NCBI GenBank assembly: GCA_017303505.1
Contig: JAFLCP010000008.1
Span: forward strand, 22,592 to 86,591
Direction: 5' to 3'
Origin: Planctomycetota bacterium
Lineage (GTDB): Bacteria; Planctomycetota; Planctomycetia; Pirellulales; Pirellulaceae
DNA length: 64,000 nt
Positions 55,888 to 64,000 of the stretch are shown in pieces. Under the pieces are notes generated by a model. The model ran no database searches. It was not told the origin of the DNA and worked only from the letters and a program-made list of their open reading frames with translations. The number at the start of each line of letters is the position of its first letter. Within the stretch, counting starts at the first letter, position 1. Made by a program: the position numbers and the translations under genes.

Positions 55888-58800
55888 TCAAGTCCATTGC
55901 TTGGATTCGTTGGACTCTGCAGCAGGTGATAATCCATCTTCCGCTGACGTCAATTGCCGCTCGATATGCGTGGCGAGTTGTGCAACAAATGGTTCGATCA
56001 GCATCCCGGCTGGATATACGGGAAGCTCGATGAGCGTAATGTCTTGCACATGCTTTTGCCACCCAAAGAAGGTATCCACTTTCCCGGCATAGCTTTGCTT
56101 GGGCTTAAATAGGATGAGGTGGGCATCCAGTGGCTTGGGACTGTATTCTTCTGATGCGCGGTCGTAAAGTGCTTCGAGCAAAAATACAGGTTCAGTTTTC
56201 CGCCAGCCTAGGCGATAACTGATTTGACTTGATAGAGCTTCCCAGCGCCGCAGCATGCGACGACTTGCTTCTCTCATTTTCTCGGCGGCAAAACCTCGAA
56301 TGCCGGTTCGCCCCGACATCCAAGCGTTTTTTACATGGAAGGCAACTCTTTGATAGGCCTTGATAATGGAATCTCGCCAGGAATCTTGTCCCCAATTGGC
56401 ATGAGTATCCAATAAAGCCAATACTCCAATTTCTTCGCCGGCCAATCTTAATTGGCGGGCCACTTCGTACGCTATGGTACCTCCCAGGCAATAGCCCGCG
56501 AGATGATAAGGGCCGTGCGGTTGAAGCTTTCGAATCTCGGCAACGTATTCGGTCGCCATCTCCTCAACCGTCTTCGCAGTGGGGAGTCCATGTTGCAATG
56601 CGCTGGATTGAACTCCATACACGGGCCGATTCTTGTGCAGTCGATTTGCCAATTCCCGATACAGCAAAACGTTGCCACCTGCGGCGTGAATACAAAACAG
56701 CGGCAACAGGTTTCCACCCTCGCGAATAGGTACGATACATTGCCACTGATCTTCGAAATCGTTATTGCGAATCGCGTTTGCTAAGCCTTCGACTGTAGGA
56801 TGTTGGAGTAAAGTGGCTAAAGGAATTCGCCTGCCCGTGACTTTCTCTATCCGCGACATCAAGCGGGCAGCCAACAGAGAGTGTCCACCTAGCATAAAGA
56901 AGTTATCATCAATTCCCATTGATTCAATCTTCAATATCTCTTTCCATATGTTCATCAACTGGCGTTCTACCGAATTTCTCGGTCCCAGTTGAGGGCGTTC
57001 GTTGCTGTCTGGTGTTTGGCGTTGGATATCTGGTAAGCGTTTACGATCCACCTTCAAGTTTGGAGTCATCGGAAGTTCGGACAACGCTACAAACCAAGTC
57101 GGCACCATGTAGTCTGGCAATTGCGTCGTCAGCCACTTTCGCAATTCGTCGCTTACGAGTGCACGATCCCGGGGTGTGTAATATGCCACAAGATATTCGC
57201 TGGCGGCGGCACTCGAATCGCCATTGGTGAGGGGCTTCTTCAGTGCAACAACCGCTTCACGCACCCCAGGGTGCGTGAGCAAGGCATGTTCAATATCACC
57301 CAATTCGATACGATATCCTCGCAACTTTACTTGATTATCCGCGCGTGATACGTAGTACAGTTGGCCATCTTGACCCAAACGAACCAAATCGCCCGTGTCG
57401 TAGATTCTCTCAGCAGAATTGAATGGGTTCGTGATGAATTTTTCTTGAGTCAAGTCAGGTTGATTCAAGTAGCCCAATGCAAGTCCGAGACCGCCGATAA
57501 AGAGTCTTCCAACGACTCCCTGCGGGACGAGTTGAAGCTGGTCGTCTAGAACATAAGTCTGTGTGTTGGCAATTGGCTTACCGATCGAAACTGCAGCAGA
57601 ATCGGGGACAACTTTCCATACTGTGGACCAAACAGTGGTCTCGGTTGGTCCGTACATGTTCCACAGTCCCTTAATTCGCTGCGAAACTGTTTCGGCCAAA
57701 TCGATCGGGAGAGCCTCTCCTCCCACCAGTCCCTTTAATTGTTTGTTTCCAGTCCAACCGGACTCGATTAACATTCTCCAAGTGGCAGGCGTCGCCTGCA
57801 GAAAAGTAATTTGTCGTTGGTCCAACCATTTGGCCAGAGCATCGCCATCTTTGGCGATCTCAGTCGGTATGACCACGACTTCGGCGCCGGTAACCAGTGG
57901 TAGATAGATCTCCAAAATCGAGATGTCGAAGGATAGGGTCGTTATGGCCGCCAGTCGATCTTCTGCTGAGATACCAGGCTCATCTCGCATTGATGCAAGG
58001 AAGTTGATCAGAGCTTGGTGCGAAACTTGAACACCTTTGGGGCGGCCTGTCGAACCCGATGTGAACAGGACATAGGCTCGTTGGGAAGCTGAAATAGGGA
58101 GTAGCAAGTTGGCATTGTCACGGCGTCGAATTTTTGAGAGTTCGGCATCAATAACGAGCAATTTGGCATTCGTATGGGGAAGGCTGTTTCGCAATCGCTC
58201 CACAGTTACGACACAAGATAATTGAGACTCATCGACCATCTGTTGTAAACGTTGCGTTGGGAAATCAGGGTCCAACGGAACATAAGCGGCCCCAAGTTTC
58301 TGGATGGCCAACATCGCGACAGGAAGTAATTCCGAGCGATCCATGAAAATGCCAACCAGTTGGTTCGAACAAACTCCCAGTTCTTGTAGTTCGCGGGCTA
58401 CTTGATTGGTTAGGGCATTGAAGTCGTGATACGAAAGTTTCTTGCCTTCCCAGGATACGGCGATTGCTGCCGGTGTTCTTTCAGCTTGCTCTTCTATCAA
58501 CTCGACTACCGTAGTGACAGGTTGCAAGTTCTTGGTTTTACCTGCAGAACAAAACAACAACTCACTTTTCTTGCTAGGTGGGATGATATTGATTTGCGAT
58601 ACAGGTGTATTCGCTTGGTCAGGGAGTTCGCGAAGCAATTGCTCGAAACAGCGAACCCAATTCTCCCATGTCTCAGTTCGATAGAGTACTCGATTGAAGT
58701 CAAGATCAAGACGTAAGCCGTGATCATGTTCGTTAAGATTAAAGAAAATTTCGAAGTTCACCGCTGTTTTGGCTGTTTGCGCGATATGAACAGAGAGATC

Positions 58801-61800
58801 TTCAAAGTGAACACCTTTGGAGTCGCGATCCAAATTAAAATTGACTTCCACTAGTGGCATGCGACTTGGATCACGAGGCGCGTGAACTTCACGAACGATG
58901 CTACCGAGAGTGCAGCATTGATGATCATAAGCATCGAGCAGATTGCTTGAGGTCGCTAACAAGAGTTGTGAAAATGTTTGGTCGTCATGCACGATCGTGC
59001 GTACGGGGAGAAGGTTGACGCAATGTCCAACAAGTTGACTATTTTCGAGCAACGATTGTCCCGCCGTTGGGACCGTGACAACAAGGTCGTGATGTCCGCT
59101 TATCCTTCGCAAAAATAGATTAAATGCGGTAAAGACCAATGAGAATAAACTGACTCGTTTCTCGCTCGCGAAACGCTTTAGGCGTTTAACGACATCGGGG
59201 TCAAATTCATAGGTAAATGTTGCTCCATCGTAAACCTTGACTGGCGGACGTGGGGCGTCAGTCGGAAGGTTTAACGGGTCTGGGATCTCGGCATACACTT
59301 TACGCCAATACGAGAGCGAGCTTTCTGTTTCTTCGCGTTGATCGAGTTCTACAAACTCTTGCAAAAACGAGCCGCTTACGGGCAGTTGGGCGGTGGCTCC
59401 GGTGCGACTTGCGGAATACGTTTCACCAATTTCGCGCAACATCAAATTCCACGACCAACCATCGCAGATGATATGATGAGCAGAAACGTAGAGCGTATTG
59501 AGATTCGTTGATTCGCAGACTAAATGCAGTCGTACCAACGGTCCATGACTCAGGTCGAAAGGTGTGCTGCCAAGTTCTAAAACTAACTCATCTCGCTTTT
59601 GGTCTCGTTGAGCTTGCGTTAGCTCATGCCAGTCGTATTCCGTCAGTTCATAGGGAACTGAAGAGTCAAGATATTGAACGGGTTGATTCGAATCAAAGCG
59701 GAGTTTCAGAGCTTCATGCCGCAACAAAACAAGTTCCAACGACTGCAGGAGCAACTGCCTATCGAGCGGTCCTTGAAACTTGATGAAGAAGGGTTCGTTG
59801 TAAGCACATGATGCCATCGAACCCATCAGGCTGCTCAGCCAGATTTCTTGCTGGGCATCAGTTAGTGGGTAGCTGGACTTTTTTTTTTCGGCTAAGGCAG
59901 ACTCGACGTCGGCTTGTGATTCCGATTTCGCAGAGCTCGCCGTAAGAACGGCACTTGGGTTTGCATGAAGTGAGGTGGAATCACGATCGGGAAAAAAGCC
60001 TGCAGCTCGCAATTCCAAGCAGCTACTCTTAACGGCATCGATGATTTTTTGGACATCTTGGTCGTTGTGAGCGGTTGAAAGAAAACAGTTATCTCCCCAA
60101 CCTCGCGTGAAAATGCCGCGATCTAAGAGATGGAAATAGAGCATGTCGGCATACTCTAAGTCGGGTGGGAACATAAAGCGAAATAACGAAGTAAATCGTG
60201 CCAGCCGAATTGGAAAACCTTCTTGCACAAAAAAGGCGTTGATCTCTTGGGCCATTTTCTCTGTGCGATCGGCCAAACGGCGTTGTAATTCGGGGCCCTC
60301 TTGCTCGATGCGTTTGAGGATTTGGTAAGCGGCGGTCATCGCCAACGGATGACGGACAAAGGTACCCGCAAAAAAGGTCATGTCGGCTTCTGGGCTGCTA
60401 GCGTCTTCATAACGCCAAGTGCCACCATCCAGTGCGTTCATAAAACGCGACTTACCCGCGAGTGCACCGATGGGAAGCCCACCACCTAGGACTTTCCCGT
60501 AAGTTGCCATATCTCCTTGCACGCCGAAGTACTCTTGTGCTCCACCCGGTGCAGCGCGAAAACCAGAAATGACTTCATCCATCACCATCGCGATGTTACA
60601 CCGATTCGTGATTTCGCGAATCTTGTGCATGAAATCTCGCGGCTGAAAATCGGGATCGGCACTTTGCACAGGCTCGACCAAAATCGCCGCAATATCATCC
60701 GCGCGACGTTCGATTTCTAGCAACGCTTCTTCAGTGCCGTAATCCAGGACAATGGTGTTGTCGGCTAGAATTTGAGGAACACCGGGGGCTGCGGGGGAGG
60801 TACGACGTTTGCCTCCCACAACCGCGCTGCGCAACAGCACTTCATCAAAGTTGCCGTGATAATCTTTGTTGAAGAAGACGCAAATCGATTTACCTGTGAC
60901 CGTACGCGCGATTCGCATGGCGGCCATGACGGCTTCTGAACCGGTGTTACAAAACGTAGCCCGATCCATTCCACTAAAACGGCACAAGAGTTTCGCAACC
61001 TCGCCTGCCAAAGGCGATTGAGGACCAACCTCTACGCCTCGTTCCAGTTGTTCCTTTAAGGCGTGTGTTACGAAGTCGGGCGATTGTCCAAACAGATTTA
61101 AGCCAAAGCCCATCGCGATATCAATGTACTCATTGCCATCGATATCCCATAACTTGCTTCCCGCCGATCGATTGACTGAAATCTGATAGACCATCGATTT
61201 CCAGATGTTGCGGTAACCGGCAACGCCACGTGGATCAGCGAACACGTCACGGTACTTTTGAGCATGTTCTCGCGACTTGGCTGTCTTTGCGGTAAATCTT
61301 GCAACGAACTCAGTGAGATGTTTTTGCTGGTTTTCAGTTAGACCACCGGTGGCTGATTTGCGCACTGGCTTGTACGGTCCGAACCGTTCGAAGACTTTTC
61401 GTTCAGGTTCCTTGGTCGCGATGCTCGCAGTTGCTGCAGGCTTGGTTTGTGTGGGGGCTTCTGTAACGCAGGTTGCGACCGGTTTGCAGTCGGCGGCAGG
61501 TGGCAGCGGCGTCGGGGCTGGCACCGGAAATTGTTGCTCCATCATCATCGGTGGTGCTACTGAGGTGCTCACTGTCGCCGCAGCGCCAAAAGCGGCGGCC
61601 TGCAAAACCTGCAACTGCATCGCCATCAGTTGATTTTGCTGTGAAATTAATTGTTCAATGCCCTGTAAAGTACCAGCTGAGGCAGTTGGCTGGATAGGAG
61701 GAAGTTGCAATACAGGTGCGGAAACGACCGGCTGCGAAGGCATCATGATCGCTGGCCGTGGTGTAGCAACGGAAGCTGATGATGCTGGAACAGCAGCTAC

Positions 61801-62154
61801 TGCTATTTGACCTTCGGTTGGTGTGGGAGTCGACGCTACTTCGGGAGATGCAACAACAGCGACCGCGCTGGCAGTGGGGGAGGTAGGTGTGGCTTGAACA
61901 TCCGCAGGAAGTTCATTCGCTATATGGTCAACCAAGGTTTGAACCGTCGATACCGCTTCGATCAGCTGTCGAAAGGTAATCTTGATGCCGGTCTTTTGTT
62001 TAATCTTTTGGCTGAACTGAATCAAAAACAGCGAGTCAAACCCGAGTTCCAAAAATGATGCATGTGGGTCGAGATCGCGCAATTCCATCCCAGACGAATC
62101 ACGCAGTAATTCGGTTAAGATCTGCTCGGCTAGAGGGCGATTAGGATGGGACAT
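55888..62154 (-). CDS. Hybrid synthetase: ACP-aminotransferase-C-A-PCP-TE
   Basis: With ATG 62154 the protein has 2088 residues (TTG 62184 gives ten more). Residues about 5-90 are a carrier domain with Ser41 in GFDSLF. An Ala/Pro/Val-rich linker to about 310 follows. About 315-705 is a class III aminotransferase with Lys554 in YGKVLGGGLP and DEVISGFR. A condensation domain (about 760-1195) has the HHIICDG motif near 893. An adenylation domain (about 1215-1715) has the FTSGSTGRPKGVQ signature; pocket residues read by eye resemble a glycine code. A second carrier has its serine near 1756 (GGHSLLAARL). The thioesterase (1816 on) has Cys1889 in GYCLGG where serine is usual. It should aminate a polyketide chain from the upstream PKS and add one amino acid. 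Confidence 0.95.
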   Translation of the reverse strand: MSHPNRPLAEQILTELLRDSSGMELRDLDPHASFLELGFDSLFLIQFSQKIKQKTGIKITFRQLIEAVSTVQTLVDHIANELPADVQATPTSPTASAVAVVASPEVASTPTPTEGQIAVAAVPASSASVATPRPAIMMPSQPVVSAPVLQLPPIQPTASAGTLQGIEQLISQQNQLMAMQLQVLQAAAFGAAATVSTSVAPPMMMEQQFPVPAPTPLPPAADCKPVATCVTEAPTQTKPAATASIATKEPERKVFERFGPYKPVRKSATGGLTENQQKHLTEFVARFTAKTAKSREHAQKYRDVFADPRGVAGYRNIWKSMVYQISVNRSAGSKLWDIDGNEYIDIAMGFGLNLFGQSPDFVTHALKEQLERGVEVGPQSPLAGEVAKLLCRFSGMDRATFCNTGSEAVMAAMRIARTVTGKSICVFFNKDYHGNFDEVLLRSAVVGGKRRTSPAAPGVPQILADNTIVLDYGTEEALLEIERRADDIAAILVEPVQSADPDFQPRDFMHKIREITNRCNIAMVMDEVISGFRAAPGGAQEYFGVQGDMATYGKVLGGGLPIGALAGKSRFMNALDGGTWRYEDASSPEADMTFFAGTFVRHPLAMTAAYQILKRIEQEGPELQRRLADRTEKMAQEINAFFVQEGFPIRLARFTSLFRFMFPPDLEYADMLYFHLLDRGIFTRGWGDNCFLSTAHNDQDVQKIIDAVKSSCLELRAAGFFPDRDSTSLHANPSAVLTASSAKSESQADVESALAEKKKSSYPLTDAQQEIWLSSLMGSMASCAYNEPFFIKFQGPLDRQLLLQSLELVLLRHEALKLRFDSNQPVQYLDSSVPYELTEYDWHELTQAQRDQKRDELVLELGSTPFDLSHGPLVRLHLVCESTNLNTLYVSAHHIICDGWSWNLMLREIGETYSASRTGATAQLPVSGSFLQEFVELDQREETESSLSYWRKVYAEIPDPLNLPTDAPRPPVKVYDGATFTYEFDPDVVKRLKRFASEKRVSLFSLVFTAFNLFLRRISGHHDLVVTVPTAGQSLLENSQLVGHCVNLLPVRTIVHDDQTFSQLLLATSSNLLDAYDHQCCTLGSIVREVHAPRDPSRMPLVEVNFNLDRDSKGVHFEDLSVHIAQTAKTAVNFEIFFNLNEHDHGLRLDLDFNRVLYRTETWENWVRCFEQLLRELPDQANTPVSQINIIPPSKKSELLFCSAGKTKNLQPVTTVVELIEEQAERTPAAIAVSWEGKKLSYHDFNALTNQVARELQELGVCSNQLVGIFMDRSELLPVAMLAIQKLGAAYVPLDPDFPTQRLQQMVDESQLSCVVTVERLRNSLPHTNAKLLVIDAELSKIRRRDNANLLLPISASQRAYVLFTSGSTGRPKGVQVSHQALINFLASMRDEPGISAEDRLAAITTLSFDISILEIYLPLVTGAEVVVIPTEIAKDGDALAKWLDQRQITFLQATPATWRMLIESGWTGNKQLKGLVGGEALPIDLAETVSQRIKGLWNMYGPTETTVWSTVWKVVPDSAAVSIGKPIANTQTYVLDDQLQLVPQGVVGRLFIGGLGLALGYLNQPDLTQEKFITNPFNSAERIYDTGDLVRLGQDGQLYYVSRADNQVKLRGYRIELGDIEHALLTHPGVREAVVALKKPLTNGDSSAAASEYLVAYYTPRDRALVSDELRKWLTTQLPDYMVPTWFVALSELPMTPNLKVDRKRLPDIQRQTPDSNERPQLGPRNSVERQLMNIWKEILKIESMGIDDNFFMLGGHSLLAARLMSRIEKVTGRRIPLATLLQHPTVEGLANAIRNNDFEDQWQCIVPIREGGNLLPLFCIHAAGGNVLLYRELANRLHKNRPVYGVQSSALQHGLPTAKTVEEMATEYVAEIRKLQPHGPYHLAGYCLGGTIAYEVARQLRLAGEEIGVLALLDTHANWGQDSWRDSIIKAYQRVAFHVKNAWMSGRTGIRGFAAEKMREASRRMLRRWEALSSQISYRLGWRKTEPVFLLEALYDRASEEYSPKPLDAHLILFKPKQSYAGKVDTFFGWQKHVQDITLIELPVYPAGMLIEPFVAQLATHIERQLTSAEDGLSPAAESNESKQWT

Positions 62155-62236
62155 GCACAAATTCCGGAAATATCGGTACTCCAACTTCTAATAGTACGAC
62201 AACGATTCGTTCGAGGGGACCAAACTGAAAGGTAAA

Positions 62237-64000
62237 TTATCGTTGAGTCCAGAATTTTAGCTGTTTTGTCATTATGTCTAATTGCTGACGAATGACTTGC
62301 TGCACAATCAGCGAATATTCGTCATTTCGCGCATAATGAGTCGATTGATGAGAATCGTTATATTCGGATTCTCTCCTCTGGTTTTCCGACATGTTGGCGA
62401 CGCACTCGTTGGGGACTCGAACGGACGACTCGGGTATCTTTTCCGTGGTTAGATCTTGGGAGGGATGTTGGATCAATTGGTCGAACCAATACCGCTGGCG
62501 TTCAAACGGGTAGCCAGGTAGATGCACGCGATAGCGATTCTCTGCGTGATAGAGTTTCGCAAGTTGAATTTCTGCTCCTGCTTGCCAAACTTTTCCCAAC
62601 GTTTGCAACGCATGTTGGCGATGGGAGATCGATTGTTGAACGTGAGGGAATAGTGAGCAAATCGTTTTGCTGTTGTTGCTCTTATGCTGCTTAAGAAGTG
62701 TTGATACTGTTTGGCCTGGACCTGCCTCGATGATGATGGGGAAATCGCCAGCAAGTAGCGTCTCCGCTGCCTCGGAGAATCGGACGGTTTCACGCAGGTG
62801 CTTTGCCCAATAGTCGGGCGAGAGGGCCTCTTCATCGGTGAGCCATTTACCCGTGACGGTCGATACGATTTTGGTTAGCGGTTTATGAAGTTTTATACGC
62901 TTCAACTGTTCCGCCAACGGTTCAACCACGCAATCCATCATCGAAGAATGAAATGCATGTGAGGTCTTCAAAATTTTCGAGGTATGGCCTTCTAATTCAA
63001 GCTCTTTTTGTAATGCCTCGATGACTTCAATTCGCCCTGATAGTACGCTAAGCTGCGGAGAGTTCACGGCTGCCAGCGAGACCTGGGATTGATATTTCCG
63101 GTAGCTGCTAGAGCTCAGCCATTCTGCTTCACCCAATCGAACCGCGAGCATATTGCCCGGCTCAACCTGTTGCATACTCTGCGCACGATGTGCAACGATA
63201 CGAAGCGCATCTTCAAGTGAGAATACACCAGAAAGGCAGGCTGCCACAAATTCGCCAACACTATGTCCAATCATTGCGGCTGGCGTCAGTCCTAGTGACT
63301 GCAGCCAAATGGCTGTCGCATAAGATACGGCGAAGATACCAGGTTGCGCCACAATTGTCTGATTAATGTCAGGGACTGGTGTCTCGGTATCATTTCCTTT
63401 GGACTTGAAAATGGCATCCAGTAAGTTGAATTTCAATAATGGGAGCAAGATGGCAGTGCAGCGATCCATTGCTTCCGCAAAGATCGGCTCGCTCTTATAA
63501 AGTTCATATCCCATATCGAAATGTTGAGATCCCTGGCCTGGAAACGCCAAGGCTACAGGTACATTTCGACGGTTCGTAAACGTTTGACTGTTAGTTACCG
63601 AAGCGTCACTTAGAGCTTGGATCGCATCGTCTGTCGTGGCTACTACAGTGCTCCACGCATGATTGAATTTCTTGCGACCAGCACTCAGTGTATAGCAAAC
63701 ATCGGCGATCGACGTAGCAGGAGAATGACGGAGGAACTCAAGTAATTGTTGTTTGATCTTTATGAGCGATGTCTCGCTGCGGGCCGATAGATTCAGCAGA
63801 TGATATGTGTGAGTTGATGGAGCGGTAACTTGATTCGGGGCTTCTTCGATAATGACATGCGCGTTGGTCCCCCCTACCCCGAATGAACTCAGCCCAGCGC
63901 GGCGTGGTTGCGATGTGCGCGGCCAATCGATGAGCTGGGTGTTTACGATAAAAGGTGAATTCTTAAAGTCGATATTCGGATTCGGAGTTTCGAAGTTGAG
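62237..64000 (-). CDS. Type I polyketide synthase, N-terminal part outside window (KS end - AT)
   Basis: The frame is open to the window edge, so the start lies outside; 587 residues are visible. The first 50 are the end of a ketosynthase (NFETPNPNIDF, FGVGGTNAHVIIEEAPN). An acyltransferase follows (AFPGQGSQ, GHSVGEF with the serine codon near 63261, and HAFH near 62950, which indicates malonyl-CoA). After the LPGYPFERQRYW linker there is a tail of about 85 residues ending in a helix (IVQQVIRQQLDIMTKQLKFW), possibly a docking segment for the next protein. No ketoreductase, dehydratase or carrier domain follows, so the carrier must be the one starting the next gene, 82 bp downstream. The TTG at 63550 is not a start; the KS/AT frame continues through it. 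Confidence 0.93.
   Translation of the reverse strand, partial: LNFETPNPNIDFKNSPFIVNTQLIDWPRTSQPRRAGLSSFGVGGTNAHVIIEEAPNQVTAPSTHTYHLLNLSARSETSLIKIKQQLLEFLRHSPATSIADVCYTLSAGRKKFNHAWSTVVATTDDAIQALSDASVTNSQTFTNRRNVPVALAFPGQGSQHFDMGYELYKSEPIFAEAMDRCTAILLPLLKFNLLDAIFKSKGNDTETPVPDINQTIVAQPGIFAVSYATAIWLQSLGLTPAAMIGHSVGEFVAACLSGVFSLEDALRIVAHRAQSMQQVEPGNMLAVRLGEAEWLSSSSYRKYQSQVSLAAVNSPQLSVLSGRIEVIEALQKELELEGHTSKILKTSHAFHSSMMDCVVEPLAEQLKRIKLHKPLTKIVSTVTGKWLTDEEALSPDYWAKHLRETVRFSEAAETLLAGDFPIIIEAGPGQTVSTLLKQHKSNNSKTICSLFPHVQQSISHRQHALQTLGKVWQAGAEIQLAKLYHAENRYRVHLPGYPFERQRYWFDQLIQHPSQDLTTEKIPESSVRVPNECVANMSENQRRESEYNDSHQSTHYARNDEYSLIVQQVIRQQLDIMTKQLKFWTQR

Noticed and set aside
62237..63550. Separate acyltransferase gene starting at TTG 63550
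   Set aside because: The same frame continues without a stop through the KS/AT linker and KS end to the window edge, so this is the inside of a larger PKS gene.

Overview
The window looks like a chromosomal segment of a planctomycete (Planctomycetota, most likely a Pirellulales-type bacterium). The evidence is the repeated presence of families typical of that phylum: three loci of secreted cytochrome-like proteins (PSCyt1/DUF1549/DUF1553 or DUF1587-DUF1592-DUF1588-DUF1585) each paired with a DUF1501 or DUF1552 protein, Tat-type Gfo/Idh/MocA oxidoreductases, a formylglycine-type sulfatase, and many secreted proteins without recognisable function. No rRNA, tRNA, transposase, phage gene or CRISPR array was found.

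Layout. 1-3621 (minus): a DUF1552 gene cut by the window edge, overlapped by 4 bp by a DUF1592-type cytochrome gene. 3793-9887: housekeeping and stress genes (pterin dehydratase, 2-Cys peroxiredoxin, MazG-like NTP pyrophosphohydrolase, M28 peptidase, HlyD/RND-type adaptor, FabH with an unusual N-terminal extension, PepSY-like membrane protein). 10090-16183 (plus): second cytochrome/DUF1501 pair and a nucleoside-type MFS transporter. 16332-18881 (minus): TPR lipoprotein and two secreted proteins of unknown function. 19018-25543: DMT transporter, a small unknown protein, a very acidic protein directly upstream of ileS, and purN. 25540-32362 (minus genes): a TIM-barrel-like secreted protein, a third DUF1501/PSCyt pair and a Gfo/Idh/MocA oxidoreductase, separated by three copies of a 108-bp element with imperfect 21-bp terminal inverted repeats. 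32485-37346: DUF3748 protein, sulfatase, a 120-bp tandem duplication and a serine beta-lactamase-fold hydrolase. 37498-41613: a 1371-residue protein of unknown function. 42162-47016: DoxX-like protein, a second Gfo/Idh/MocA protein with a coiled-coil insert, DNA-3-methyladenine glycosylase, amidohydrolase. 47301-54404: a PilM-type actin-like protein fused to a membrane/extracytoplasmic part, followed by two single-pass proteins that share its Gly-rich repeats. 55101-64000 (minus): a biosynthetic operon.

The biosynthetic operon is the most interesting part. In transcription order it is a polyketide synthase whose N-terminus lies outside the window (KS end and malonyl-type AT visible), then one protein with order carrier - class III aminotransferase - condensation - adenylation - carrier - thioesterase, then an Sfp-type phosphopantetheinyl transferase. 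Read by the usual logic of amino-lipopeptide synthetases, the PKS would make a beta-keto acyl chain on the carrier at the start of the second protein, the in-line aminotransferase would turn it into a beta-amino acyl chain, and one amino acid (glycine from my reading of the pocket residues) would be added before release. The release domain carries a cysteine where most such thioesterases have serine. The product and the host chain length are not determinable from the window.

Start sites were chosen by Shine-Dalgarno position, signal peptides and family length, and several are uncertain as noted in each entry. All functional assignments come from reading motifs by eye; no database search was run.
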